The notes beneath the pieces were generated by a model. It ran no database searches, had not been told where the DNA came from, and worked only from the letters and a program-made list of their open reading frames with translations. Positions 1-7,230 of a stretch of 8,466 bases of DNA are shown piece by piece (position 1 is the stretch's first letter; each line of letters begins with the position of its first letter). The stretch is from JBEINZ01 sp040377825. GTDB lineage: Bacteria > Pseudomonadota > Alphaproteobacteria > Rhizobiales > Ancalomicrobiaceae. The DNA lies in the NCBI GenBank assembly GCA_040377825.1, contig JBEINZ010000140.1, forward strand, positions 1-8,466. The letters run 5' to 3'. The position numbers were made by a program, and so were the translations under genes.

Positions 1-22
1 TCGGACAGAAGATCAACGAACT

Positions 23-27
23 GGAGA
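23..27 (+). promoter_or_regulatory. Ribosome binding site of the phasin gene
   Basis: GGAGA lies directly before a first ATG at 28 and six bases before a second in-frame ATG at 34. Normal spacing favours the second ATG, giving a protein that begins MARDTK. The promoter must lie left of the window. Confidence 0.65.
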
Positions 28-33
28 ATGATT

Positions 34-393
34 ATGGCACGAGACACGAAAGCCACCATTGAGACCGCAATGGGGCCCGAAATGGCAAAGGAGATGAACT
101 CGCTGTGGAGCCATAGCCTATCGCAGGGCGCTCAGATCGGCAGCGCGGAAATGATGGAATCGATGCGCACCCTCTCCCGCGATATGATGGGCTTCTTGGA
201 AGATAGGATGCGTAAGAACATGGAGACGGCACGCGCGATGACCGAGGCGAAGACACCGTCGGATCTCGCGCGATTGAACATGGAGTATTTCCGCGGCTTC
301 ATGGCCGACTATAATCGGCAGCTCGTTCACATGGCCGAGGAAACCGGCCGATCCTTTTCGTCGACGCTCCATAAGACGCAACCGAAATCCTAA
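34..393 (+). CDS. Phasin (PHA granule-associated protein)
   Basis: This 119-residue protein looks like a Phasin_2-type phasin, a small amphipathic helical protein that coats polyhydroxyalkanoate granules, limits their coalescence and can influence PHA synthase. The sequence is almost entirely predicted helix, with no signal peptide or membrane segment. The second half carries the typical phasin pattern, with KTPSDLARLNMEYFRGF followed by a YNRQL heptad-like stretch. The tail (SSTLHKTQPKS) is polar and probably disordered. The protein is notably methionine-rich (15 of 119 residues), and many of these could lie on the hydrophobic helix face that meets the granule. It converges on a PHA synthase gene, which supports the call. 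The start at 34 rather than 28 was chosen on ribosome-site spacing. The TAA stop runs into the first base of a repeat module. The exact phasin subtype is uncertain. Confidence 0.88.
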   Translation: MARDTKATIETAMGPEMAKEMNSLWSHSLSQGAQIGSAEMMESMRTLSRDMMGFLEDRMRKNMETARAMTEAKTPSDLARLNMEYFRGFMADYNRQLVHMAEETGRSFSSTLHKTQPKS

Positions 394-440
394 AGCATTT
401 CCCGCTCGGATGAAAACATCCGAGCGAAAAGGAATTGCTC
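393..440. repeat. Mosaic intergenic repeat, module A
   Basis: This 48-base module matches module C (507-554) at 45 of 48 positions in the same orientation. Its core is a perfect 10-bp hairpin, CGCTCGGATG (403-412) pairing with CATCCGAGCG (417-426) across an AAAA loop. Its ends, AGCATTTCC (394-402) and GGAATTGCT (431-439), form an 8-of-9 inverted repeat. A short hairpin element with terminal inverted repeats between convergent genes resembles the intergenic mosaic elements known from Rhizobiales; assignment to a named family is not made. As RNA it would form a stable stem and could slow 3' decay or help termination of the phasin transcript. Confidence 0.85.
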
Positions 441-455
441 TAGATTCAAAACCTT

Positions 456-504
456 GAGCCAGTCCTTTTCGTTCGGATCGCTTCGATCCGAACGGGACAG
501 GCTC
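456..504. repeat. Mosaic intergenic repeat, module B (long hairpin)
   Basis: This is a long imperfect hairpin. The outer arm GAGCC (456-460) pairs with GGCTC (500-504). GTCC (462-465) pairs with GGAC (495-498), with an A-A mismatch between these two blocks. TTTT (466-469) is bulged. The inner arm at 470-480 pairs perfectly over 11 bp with 484-494 around a CTT loop. Bases 456-478 are also the exact reverse complement of 532-554 in module C, so module B is partly built from the same material in opposite orientation. It lies between the two direct copies A and C. Confidence 0.85.
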
Positions 505-506
505 TG

Positions 507-554
507 AAGCATTTCCCGCTCGGATGAAAACATCCGAACGAAAAGGACTGGCTC
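507..554. repeat. Mosaic intergenic repeat, module C
   Basis: This is the second direct copy of module A, differing at three of 48 positions. The core hairpin is kept (517-526 with 531-540, AAAA loop) but one substitution leaves a C-A mismatch. The right end reads GGACTGGCTC instead of GGAATTGCTC, which weakens the terminal inverted repeat but makes it the perfect complement of module B's left arm. It ends 25 bases before the phaC stop codon. Confidence 0.85.
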
Positions 555-566
555 CAAGGCCACGGC

Positions 567-592
567 GCGGGAGGAAAACTCAGTCCTCCCGC
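567..592 (-). terminator. Hairpin across the phaC stop codon, possible terminator or 3' stabiliser
   Basis: GCGGGAGGA (567-575) and TCCTCCCGC (584-592) form a perfect 9-bp GC-rich stem with an 8-base loop. The loop holds most of the phaC TGA stop (580-582). No run of T follows on either strand, so it is not a textbook rho-independent terminator. It may act with the adjacent repeat hairpins to end or protect the two converging transcripts. The pairing is seen directly; the function is inferred. Confidence 0.45.
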
Positions 593-2535
593 ACGTAGTC
601 CCCCGGCGCGTTGGCGAGTGGCTCAGGGGCAAGTTTCGGCGAGCCCATCGCCGGCGGCTTGCCAAGCGGTCCGGACCGTTCGGCCAACCAATCAAACCAA
701 GCCGGCCACCAAGAACCGTCCTTCAACGCCGCCGTTTTCAGCCACTCGTCAGGACCAATAAACGTGTCGTGCTGTCGACGGGTCTCGATGCGGTAGCGCC
801 TTGGATGTCCGACGCGGCCTGGCTGCGAAACGATCCCGGCATTGTGTCCGCCGTTGGTCAACACGAAGGTCGTCTCGGTATCGCTGAGAAGGATGATCTT
901 GTAGACCGAGCGCCAAGGGGCAACGTGATCGGTTTCGGTCGAGACAATGAAAAATGGGGCACGGACATCCTCGAGCGCGACCGGGCGGCCGTCTACGCGA
1001 TACCGTCCCTCGGCAAGATCGTTGTTGAGAAACAGTCCGCGCAAATACTCCCCATGCATGTGATGGGGCAGCCGCGTGGCATCGGCATTCCATGCGGCAA
1101 GATCGTTGATTGCCTGGCGTTCGCCAAGCAAGTAGTCGCGCACCAGCCGCGACCAGATCAGATCGTTTGAGCGCAGAAGCTGGAAGGTTCCGGCCATTTG
1201 TTTGGGATCGAGGTAGCCGCGCTCCCACATCATGTCTTCCAGGAATGCCAACTGACTTTCGTCGATGAACAGCGACAGTTCGCCAGCCTCGTTGAAATCG
1301 ACCTGCGCGGCGAAGAGCGTCACCGTTTTGAATCGACTCTCGGGATTTCGCGCGTCCGCCGCCGCGGCAATCGCCAACAAGGTGCCGCCGATGCAATAGC
1401 CCGTGGCATGAATTTGCTCGCCCGGCACGATGGTGCCGATGGCGTCTAGCGCCGCGTCGATGCCAAGCTTGCGATAATCGTCCATCCCCAGGTCGCGGTC
1501 GGCGTCGGTAGGGTTGCGCCAGGAAATCATGAAAACGGTGAACCCCTGCGCCACGAGATGGCGGACAAGCGAATTCTCCGGTGAAAGATCGAGGATGTAG
1601 TACTTCATGATCCAGGCCGGGATGATCAGGACCGGTTCGGCATGCACTTTCGGCGTCGAAGGCTCGTATTGGATCAGTTCGATCAGCCGGTTGCGCATGA
1701 CGACCTTGCCCGGCGTCACCGCGACGTCGACCCCCGGTTTGAAGTCGCCCGCATCTTGCCCCGATGACGAGCCGAGTCCCTTGGCGAGATCGACGGCGGC
1801 GTTCTGCAGGCCGCGCAATAAGTTGGCGCCGCTTTCATCGACCGTGCGGCGGAGCACTTCGGGATTGGTCGATAGGAAATTCGAAGGCGATACCGTATCG
1901 AGCAACTGACGTGCGGCGAATTCCACCACGCGTTCATGGTGCAGTCCCACACCACGGACACCCGTGGTCGCTTCGCGCCACCATGATTGGGTCAGCAGGA
2001 AACCCTGCGCGATGAGTGAATATGGCGGCGTTGCCCAATCTTCCTCGCAAAATCGCCGATCACTCGGCCCGGGCTCGACACATGGCGGCGGCAGGGAGGG
2101 GATCGTCGCGGCTTGCAGCGCAAAGCGCCCGAACTCCGCCCATTTGCGCAAGGCCGACTCAATAAGCGTCAGCTGCTTGCCCGGCGAGGTCGCCAGATGG
2201 ATCGCCCAATCGGTATAGGCGAGCGCCAGGGCGCCGGGACTTAGGCCTTGCGTCAGCCGCGCCGCCGCCGCATGCGACGCGCGATCGATGACCTCGGCAA
2301 CGGCATGGGTCGCAAAGCTTTCCGCTCGTGGGAACGGCAGATGAAAGAATGAGCCTGTAACTGACGCTGACGCTTCGGGGACCGGCGGAACCCCGTCTAC
2401 ACGGTTGGAGACCGAGGCCGCGCCTTTATCCTCTGACCTCGGCACCTTCGTTTCCCGTGCCGCGCGGACCTCCGGTCCACTGGTTTCTCCATGCTCGGCC
2501 GATAGCCGACCTCTCCGCTCGCTGGTGCGCGCCAT
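580..2535 (-). CDS. phaC: Polyhydroxyalkanoate synthase (class I-like PhaC with PHBC_N-type segment)
   Basis: The enzyme polymerises (R)-3-hydroxyacyl-CoA, usually hydroxybutyryl-CoA, into polyester at the granule surface. From ATG 2535 it has 651 residues, somewhat longer than usual class I enzymes (about 590). Residues 1-60 are a polar, probably disordered leader. About 62-120 match the PHBC_N pattern (FFHLPFPRAESF, then LSPGALALAYTDWAIHLA and SPGKQ). The PhaC N domain follows (NPEVLRRTVDESGANLLRG), then the alpha/beta-hydrolase core. The lipase-like box GYCIGG contains the nucleophile Cys381; the other triad members are Asp536 in STETDHVAPW and His564 in TNGGHNAG. The open frame continues upstream to a TTG at 2625 that would overlap the preceding gene. 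I prefer ATG 2535 because AAGGG sits six bases before it. The gene lies downstream of an acetyltransferase gene on the same strand and converges on a phasin gene. Confidence 0.93.
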   Translation of the reverse strand: MARTSERRGRLSAEHGETSGPEVRAARETKVPRSEDKGAASVSNRVDGVPPVPEASASVTGSFFHLPFPRAESFATHAVAEVIDRASHAAAARLTQGLSPGALALAYTDWAIHLATSPGKQLTLIESALRKWAEFGRFALQAATIPSLPPPCVEPGPSDRRFCEEDWATPPYSLIAQGFLLTQSWWREATTGVRGVGLHHERVVEFAARQLLDTVSPSNFLSTNPEVLRRTVDESGANLLRGLQNAAVDLAKGLGSSSGQDAGDFKPGVDVAVTPGKVVMRNRLIELIQYEPSTPKVHAEPVLIIPAWIMKYYILDLSPENSLVRHLVAQGFTVFMISWRNPTDADRDLGMDDYRKLGIDAALDAIGTIVPGEQIHATGYCIGGTLLAIAAAADARNPESRFKTVTLFAAQVDFNEAGELSLFIDESQLAFLEDMMWERGYLDPKQMAGTFQLLRSNDLIWSRLVRDYLLGERQAINDLAAWNADATRLPHHMHGEYLRGLFLNNDLAEGRYRVDGRPVALEDVRAPFFIVSTETDHVAPWRSVYKIILLSDTETTFVLTNGGHNAGIVSQPGRVGHPRRYRIETRRQHDTFIGPDEWLKTAALKDGSWWPAWFDWLAERSGPLGKPPAMGSPKLAPEPLANAPGDYVRED

Positions 2536-2541
2536 TGTCGA

Positions 2542-2546
2542 CCCTT
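2542..2546 (-). promoter_or_regulatory. Ribosome binding site supporting the phaC start at 2535
   Basis: Read on the minus strand, AAGGG is followed by six bases and then ATG. No comparable purine run was seen before the alternative TTG at 2625, which lies inside the end of the preceding gene. This is the main reason for the shorter PhaC. Confidence 0.5.
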
Positions 2547-2621
2547 CGTCAGCACCGCTCGGAAAGAGAGGTTCCTCCGGAGGATCATCAAGGCAATGGC
2601 ATGTGAGCGCGATGATCCCGA

Positions 2622-3305
2622 TCAATCGCGCGGCGGCGGAAGGGCTTCATATTTGTCCAAGAAGTCCCCGACATGCAGAGCGCGAAAATCGACCAGGGCG
2701 GCGCGCAGTCTTTTGTGGCTCCAGTCCCACCAGCCAAGCGCCATCAGCCGAGCCGCCGTTTTCTCGTCGAACCGCCGCTTGATGACGCGCGCGGGACTGC
2801 CGGCAACGACCGTGTAGGGCTCCACGTCCTTGGTCACCACCGCGCCGGCGCCGACGACCGCCCCGATTCCGACCTTTCGTGCCGGCAGCACAATGGCGGC
2901 CCGCCCGATCCAGGCATCGTGCCCGATTTCGACCCGCGCGGCGCGGCGCGCATCGAAAAGATCCGGTTCATCGTCCGCATCCTCGAAATACTGCCAACTG
3001 CGATAGGTGAAATGCGCCTGCGCCGCCCGCTCCATCGGATGATTGCCGGGGTTGATACCCGCAAGCGGCCCGATCGACACGAAACGACCGATATCGGCAT
3101 AGACGATCTCCGCGTCGTTCACCGCGTAGGAGTAATCCCCGATGCGGCTTTCGATCACGGTCGTGCGCGCGCCGATCTTGCAGAATTTGCCGAAGGTCGT
3201 TGCCCGCACAACCGCTGTCTCGTGGATCAGCGGCTTTGCCCCGAGGCGTTTCTTGCGGACATGGGCAGGCAGTGAGGCGTCGTCGTGGGCAGCCATGGAT
3301 TTCAT
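2622..3305 (-). CDS. Hexapeptide-repeat acetyltransferase of the phosphonate-associated type
   Basis: A 227-residue left-handed beta-helix acyltransferase, expected to move an acetyl group from acetyl-CoA to a small substrate in the cytoplasm. From about residue 21 it follows the pattern of the family named phosphonate metabolism protein, transferase hexapeptide repeat (TIGR03308, from memory): LGAKPLIHETA, IGDYSYAVNDAEIVYADIG, then INPGNHPM with His89 as the likely catalytic base, as in xenobiotic acetyltransferases. The C-terminal helix turns include IGHDAWIG and GIGAVVGAGAVVTKDV, ending in AGSPARVIKRRF and a WWDW-containing tail. Family members usually sit in C-P lyase (phn) operons, but none of those genes is visible here. 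Starts at TTG 3320, ATG 3305 or ATG 3296 are possible; none has a convincing ribosome site, and 3305 is a compromise. The stop is 86 bases before the preferred phaC start, so co-transcription is plausible. The substrate is unknown. Confidence 0.82.
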   Translation of the reverse strand: MKSMAAHDDASLPAHVRKKRLGAKPLIHETAVVRATTFGKFCKIGARTTVIESRIGDYSYAVNDAEIVYADIGRFVSIGPLAGINPGNHPMERAAQAHFTYRSWQYFEDADDEPDLFDARRAARVEIGHDAWIGRAAIVLPARKVGIGAVVGAGAVVTKDVEPYTVVAGSPARVIKRRFDEKTAARLMALGWWDWSHKRLRAALVDFRALHVGDFLDKYEALPPPRD

Positions 3306-3332
3306 ACCGCCGGAGGCCAAGCCGGGCGCGGC

Positions 3333-3362
3333 TTGACTTGCTTCCGGTCGCGCCCTTATACC
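3333..3362 (+). promoter_or_regulatory. Promoter of the tRNA-Val gene
   Basis: TTGACT (3333-3338, five of six matches to the -35 consensus) and TATACC (3357-3362, four of six to the -10) are separated by 18 bases. Transcription would begin near 3369, about six bases before the mature tRNA. This is an ordinary sigma-70-type arrangement for a stable RNA gene. Confidence 0.6.
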
Positions 3363-3374
3363 CGATCCCGGTCC

Positions 3375-3449
3375 GGGCGGTTAGCTCAGCGGGAGAGCAT
3401 TCGCTTCACACGCGAAGGGTCACAGGTTCAATCCCTGTACCGCCCACCA
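3375..3449 (+). tRNA. tRNA-Val (anticodon CAC)
   Basis: All arms of the cloverleaf can be drawn by eye over 75 bases. The acceptor stem GGGCGGT pairs perfectly with ACCGCCC. The D arm has GCTC/GAGC. The anticodon stem TTCGC/GCGAA encloses the seven-base loop TTCACAC, giving anticodon CAC, which reads the valine codon GUG. The T arm has ACAGG/CCTGT around TTCAATC. The discriminator base A and the 3' CCA are encoded in the DNA. It is a single-gene unit with its own upstream promoter. No clear terminator hairpin was seen directly after it. Confidence 0.96.
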
Positions 3450-3578
3450 TCCCATCTCGCTTCACCGCAAAGCCCAAGAAAAACGCAGGCGGCGGGCATG
3501 GCGTTGGCCTATACCAGATGACACGCTGCGGTGGACCCCTCAGTCGAGCCACGCGGCTTTGGCGCAGGGCCGAGACTT

Positions 3579-3582
3579 GGAG
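3579..3582 (+). promoter_or_regulatory. Ribosome binding site of the 5-oxoprolinase gene
   Basis: GGAG abuts an ATG at 3583 and lies six bases before an in-frame ATG at 3589. Spacing favours 3589. A TTG at 3559 also opens the frame but has no good ribosome site. The protein family motif begins only a few residues after 3589, which agrees. Confidence 0.6.
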
Positions 3583-3588
3583 ATGGCG

Positions 3589-6500
3589 ATGGCGCCTCAA
3601 TCCTGGAATTTCTGGATCGATCGCGGCGGCACCTTCACCGATATCATCGGCCGCGACCCTGGCGGACGGCTCCATGCCCGCAAGCTGTTGTCGGAAAATC
3701 CAGGCGCCTATCGCGATGCGGCCGTCCAAGGCATCCGCGATCTGCTTGACCTAAAGGCCGGCGCGCCGATCCCGCCCGGATTGATCAATGAAGTCCGGAT
3801 GGGCACAACCGTTGCCACCAACGCCCTGCTTGAACGCAAGGGCGAGCGCACCGCGCTCTTCGCCACGCGCGGCTTGCGCGACGCGCTCGAAATTGGCTAT
3901 CAGGCCCGAGCGGACATTTTCGCCAAAAACATCATCAAGCCCGAATTGCTCTATTCCGAGGTCACGGAAATCGACGAGCGCGTGCGCGCCGACGGCACCG
4001 TCGAGACGCCGCTGGATGCCGAGGCGGCGAAGGACCTTTTGCTCGGCTTGAAAGCGAAGGGCGTCCAGGCGCTGGCTATTGTCTTCATGCATGCCTACCG
4101 CTATCCCGCGCATGAAAGAGAGGTCGCCGAACTGGCGCGATCCCTGGGTTTCCCGCAGGTCTCGGTCAGCCATGAAGTCTCGCCGCTCATCAAATATGTC
4201 GGGCGCGGCGACACCACCGTGGTCGACGCCTATCTGTCGCCGATCCTCGGGCGGTATGTCCGTCAAGTGTCGGATGAACTCGATGTCGCTCGCTCCGGGG
4301 CGCGCCTGATGTTCATGATGTCGTCGGGCGGGCTGACCGCGGCGGCGCTCTTTCAAGGCAAGGACGCGATCTTATCCGGACCCGCCGGCGGCGTGGTGGC
4401 GCTGGCCGAAACCGGCAAATCCGCCGGCTTTAGCCGGGTCATCGGTTTCGACATGGGGGGGACATCAACGGACGTCGCCCACTACGACGGCGAATTCGAG
4501 CGCGCGTTTGAAACCGAGGTGGCCGGCGTGCGGATGCGCGCGCCGATGATGCGCATCCACACGGTTGCCGCGGGCGGCGGCTCGCTTCTGTCTTTTGATG
4601 GCGCCCGCTTGCGCGTCGGGCCTCAATCGGCCGGCGCCAATCCGGGGCCAGCCTGCTATCGAAATGGCGGACCGCTGGCGGTCACCGACGCGAATGTCAT
4701 GCTCGGAAAATTGCGGCCGGAGTTCTTCCCGGCGATCTTCGGGCCGAAGCGCAACGAGCCGCTCGATGTCGCCGCCGTGCGGACCAAGTTCGATGACCTT
4801 GCTGAGAGCCTGCCCGGCAAGAGCGCTGAACAACTCGCTGATGGTTTCATCACCATCGCGGTGACAAACATGGCCAACGCCATCAAGAAAATCTCGGTCG
4901 CGCGCGGTTACGATGTGACCCGCTATGCCTTGAATTGCTTCGGCGGCGCCGGCGGGCAGCATGCCTGTCTCGTCGCCGATCAGCTTGGCATGCGCGAAAT
5001 TCTCATCCACCCGTTCTCGGGATTGCTGTCGGCCTATGGCATGGGCCTCGCCGAAATTCGCGCAACGCGCCAGATGGCATGCGACGCGGCCCTTGGCGAA
5101 GACGTCGGCGTTTTGGTCGCCAAGGCCGTCAGCGGCATCGGCGCGGAGGCTGTCGCGGAGGTCGAAGGTCAGGGCATCGGCGTCGATGCTATCCGCCTCG
5201 TGGTCGGTCTCCATCTGCGTTACGCCGGATCCGACAGCACGATCGAAGTCATCGCGCGGGAAACAGACAGTTCCTCCGACCTGCGTATGCGCTTTGAAGC
5301 CGCCCATCGCGGACGGTTCGGCTTTATCGATGGCACCAAAGAGATCGTGATCGAGGCGATCGGCGTCGAAGCGATCGGCGGCGGTGGCGGATTCGAAGAG
5401 CCGTCCATGCCCGCGCCCGCCTCGGCGCCAGACGCCGCCGCGCGGACCCGATTCTACAGTCAGGGTGCTTGGCGCGAGGCAGGCGTTTACATCCGTTCGG
5501 ACCTCGCGCCCGGCGCCAGCTTTCCTGGCCCGGCCCTCCTGATCGAAACGAACCAAACCATTGTGGTCGAACCCGGCTGGGCCGCGCGGATCACCGGCAA
5601 GAATCATGTGATCTTGACTCGAGGCAACGCCGTTACCCGCGCCAATGCCGTCGGGACCGACGCCGATCCCGTGCTGCTCGAAATATTCAATAATCTATTC
5701 ATGAGCATCGCCGAGCAGATGGGCGTCGTGCTGCAAAACACCGCCTATTCGGTTAACATCAAGGAGCGGCTCGACTTTTCCTGCGCGGTGTTTGATTCCG
5801 CCGGCCATCTCGTCGCCAACGCGCCGCACATGCCGGTGCATCTCGGCTCGATGGACCGTTCGGTCGAAACCGTCATTCGCGAAAACCCGGTGATCCGACC
5901 CGGCGACGTCTACGCCCTCAACGCGCCCTATAATGGCGGCACGCATCTGCCGGATATCACGGTCTGTACGCCGGTCTTCAATGCCAAGGGCGAGAGGCTG
6001 CTATTCTGGGTCGCGTCGCGCGGCCATCACGCGGATATCGGCGGCATCGCCCCGGGTTCCATGTCGCCCTTGGCGACCTTTATCGAGGAAGAGGGCGTTT
6101 ATATCGACAATTTCAAGCTGGTTGATCAAGGCGCCTTCCAAGAAGCACCGCTGATCGACCTTTTGACCACCGCCCGCTATCCCGTGCGCAACGTCGTCCA
6201 GAACGTGAATGACCTGAAAGCCCAAATCGCCGCCAATGCCAAGGGCGTGGCCGAGCTTGAAAAAATGATCGCCCAGTTCGGCCTCGATGTCGTCCAGGCG
6301 TACATGGGCCACGTGCAGGACAATGCGGCGGAGAGCGTCGCGCGGGTCATTGCGCGGCTGCATGATGCAAGCTTCGACTACGAGATGGATCAAGGCTGCC
6401 GCATTCGCGTGAACATCACCGTGGACCGGGAACGCCGCGAGGCGACCGTCGATTTCACCGGGACCTCGCCGCAGCGGGCGGACAATTTCAATGCCCCGGA

Positions 6501-7191
6501 ACCGGTTACGCGCGCGGCCGTCCTTTACGTCTTCCGGGTCATGGTCGAGGACTTGATCCCGATGAATGCCGGATGCCTTAGGCCGTTGAAGATCATCGTG
6601 CCGGATGGCTCGATGCTGTCTCCGCGCTATCCGGCGGCCGTCGTCGCTGGGAATGTCGAGGTGTCGCAGGCGGTGACCAATTGCCTGTTCGGCGCCCTCG
6701 GGGCCATGGCGGCAGCCCAGGGCACGATGAATAATCTCACCTTCGGCAATGACACCTATCAGTATTACGAAACGATCTGCTCGGGCGCGCCCGCCGGTCC
6801 AGGATGGCATGGCGCCTCGGGCATCCATACCCACATGACCAATTCGCGCCTCACCGATCCGGAAATTCTCGAACTGCGCTTTCCGGTCCTGCTCGAAGAT
6901 TTCCACATTCGGCGCGGTTCTGGCGGGAGGGGGCGTTGGAACGGCGGGGACGGCACGCATCGCCGCATCCGTTTCCTCGAACGCATGCAATGCTCCATCC
7001 TCTCTGGCCACCGGCGTGTGAGACCATTCGGACTTGAAGGCGGAGAAGCCGGCCAAACCGGGCAGAACCTCGTTCGACGCGGCGACGGTCAAATGGAAAT
7101 GCTCGGCAGCTCGGCCCAGACGGTGCTTGAGCCGGGCGAGGCCATTATCATCGTTACGCCAACACCCGGAGGATTCGGCGCGCCATCATGA
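3589..7191 (+). CDS. oplAH: 5-oxoprolinase (ATP-hydrolysing), HyuA and HyuB halves fused
   Basis: A 1200-residue cytoplasmic enzyme expected to open 5-oxo-L-proline to L-glutamate with ATP. The length fits the fused bacterial and eukaryotic OPLAH type; related hydantoinases are often split into two genes. Residues 1 to about 190 form the Hydant_A_N domain with the phosphate motif DRGGTFTD (11-18), followed by PGGRLHARKLLSENPGAY, typical of true oxoprolinases. The HyuA core carries SGPAGGVV and GFDMGGTSTD (286-295), hallmarks of the ASKHA ATPase fold. From about residue 693 the HyuB domain begins (DPVLLEIFNNLFMSIAEQMG), with NGGTHLPD and SRGHHADIGG supplying conserved His/Asp residues that may bind metal. 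It ends in the typical glycine-rich TPTPGGFGAP. No frameshift or gap is seen. It stands alone on its strand, 139 bases after tRNA-Val, and converges on an Lrp-type regulator. A related amidohydrolase substrate cannot be excluded. Confidence 0.92.
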   Translation: MAPQSWNFWIDRGGTFTDIIGRDPGGRLHARKLLSENPGAYRDAAVQGIRDLLDLKAGAPIPPGLINEVRMGTTVATNALLERKGERTALFATRGLRDALEIGYQARADIFAKNIIKPELLYSEVTEIDERVRADGTVETPLDAEAAKDLLLGLKAKGVQALAIVFMHAYRYPAHEREVAELARSLGFPQVSVSHEVSPLIKYVGRGDTTVVDAYLSPILGRYVRQVSDELDVARSGARLMFMMSSGGLTAAALFQGKDAILSGPAGGVVALAETGKSAGFSRVIGFDMGGTSTDVAHYDGEFERAFETEVAGVRMRAPMMRIHTVAAGGGSLLSFDGARLRVGPQSAGANPGPACYRNGGPLAVTDANVMLGKLRPEFFPAIFGPKRNEPLDVAAVRTKFDDLAESLPGKSAEQLADGFITIAVTNMANAIKKISVARGYDVTRYALNCFGGAGGQHACLVADQLGMREILIHPFSGLLSAYGMGLAEIRATRQMACDAALGEDVGVLVAKAVSGIGAEAVAEVEGQGIGVDAIRLVVGLHLRYAGSDSTIEVIARETDSSSDLRMRFEAAHRGRFGFIDGTKEIVIEAIGVEAIGGGGGFEEPSMPAPASAPDAAARTRFYSQGAWREAGVYIRSDLAPGASFPGPALLIETNQTIVVEPGWAARITGKNHVILTRGNAVTRANAVGTDADPVLLEIFNNLFMSIAEQMGVVLQNTAYSVNIKERLDFSCAVFDSAGHLVANAPHMPVHLGSMDRSVETVIRENPVIRPGDVYALNAPYNGGTHLPDITVCTPVFNAKGERLLFWVASRGHHADIGGIAPGSMSPLATFIEEEGVYIDNFKLVDQGAFQEAPLIDLLTTARYPVRNVVQNVNDLKAQIAANAKGVAELEKMIAQFGLDVVQAYMGHVQDNAAESVARVIARLHDASFDYEMDQGCRIRVNITVDRERREATVDFTGTSPQRADNFNAPEPVTRAAVLYVFRVMVEDLIPMNAGCLRPLKIIVPDGSMLSPRYPAAVVAGNVEVSQAVTNCLFGALGAMAAAQGTMNNLTFGNDTYQYYETICSGAPAGPGWHGASGIHTHMTNSRLTDPEILELRFPVLLEDFHIRRGSGGRGRWNGGDGTHRRIRFLERMQCSILSGHRRVRPFGLEGGEAGQTGQNLVRRGDGQMEMLGSSAQTVLEPGEAIIIVTPTPGGFGAPS

Positions 7192-7230
7192 GGATTTTGG
7201 CGGCATTATTGAGTATTGATAACTCTAGTT

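Noticed and set aside
393..554. Possible CRISPR array
   Set aside because: There are only two direct copies with internal hairpins, no regular unique spacers, and no cas gene in the window.
390..695. A 101-codon minus-strand frame with a repeated peptide
   Set aside because: The peptide repetition is only the translation of repeat modules A and C; the rest is shadow of phaC.
749..1396. A 215-codon frame in another register of the minus strand
   Set aside because: It overlaps the catalytic core of phaC, whose triad and motifs are intact in the chosen frame.
2673..3275. A 200-codon plus-strand frame
   Set aside because: It is antisense to the acetyltransferase, which shows clear hexapeptide repeats in its own frame.
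3375..3449. tRNA-Val as an integration site for a mobile element
   Set aside because: I saw no integrase and no second copy of the tRNA 3' end in the window; the flanking genes look like core genes.
3285..3521. A short plus-strand frame over the tRNA containing a QVQSLYRPP-like peptide
   Set aside because: This is the familiar false translation of a tRNA gene.
3406..3729. A minus-strand frame ending in GGTGIEPVTLRV
   Set aside because: That ending is the known artefact of translating a tRNA gene on the reverse strand; the rest is antisense to the oxoprolinase.
4465..5607. A 380-codon open frame on the minus strand
   Set aside because: It lies wholly antisense to the well-supported oxoprolinase gene, has no recognisable domain, and is explained by GC-rich codon bias on the opposite strand.
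6001..7092. A 363-codon open frame on the minus strand
   Set aside because: It is antisense to the HyuB half of the oxoprolinase, with no family motif and no ribosome site of note.
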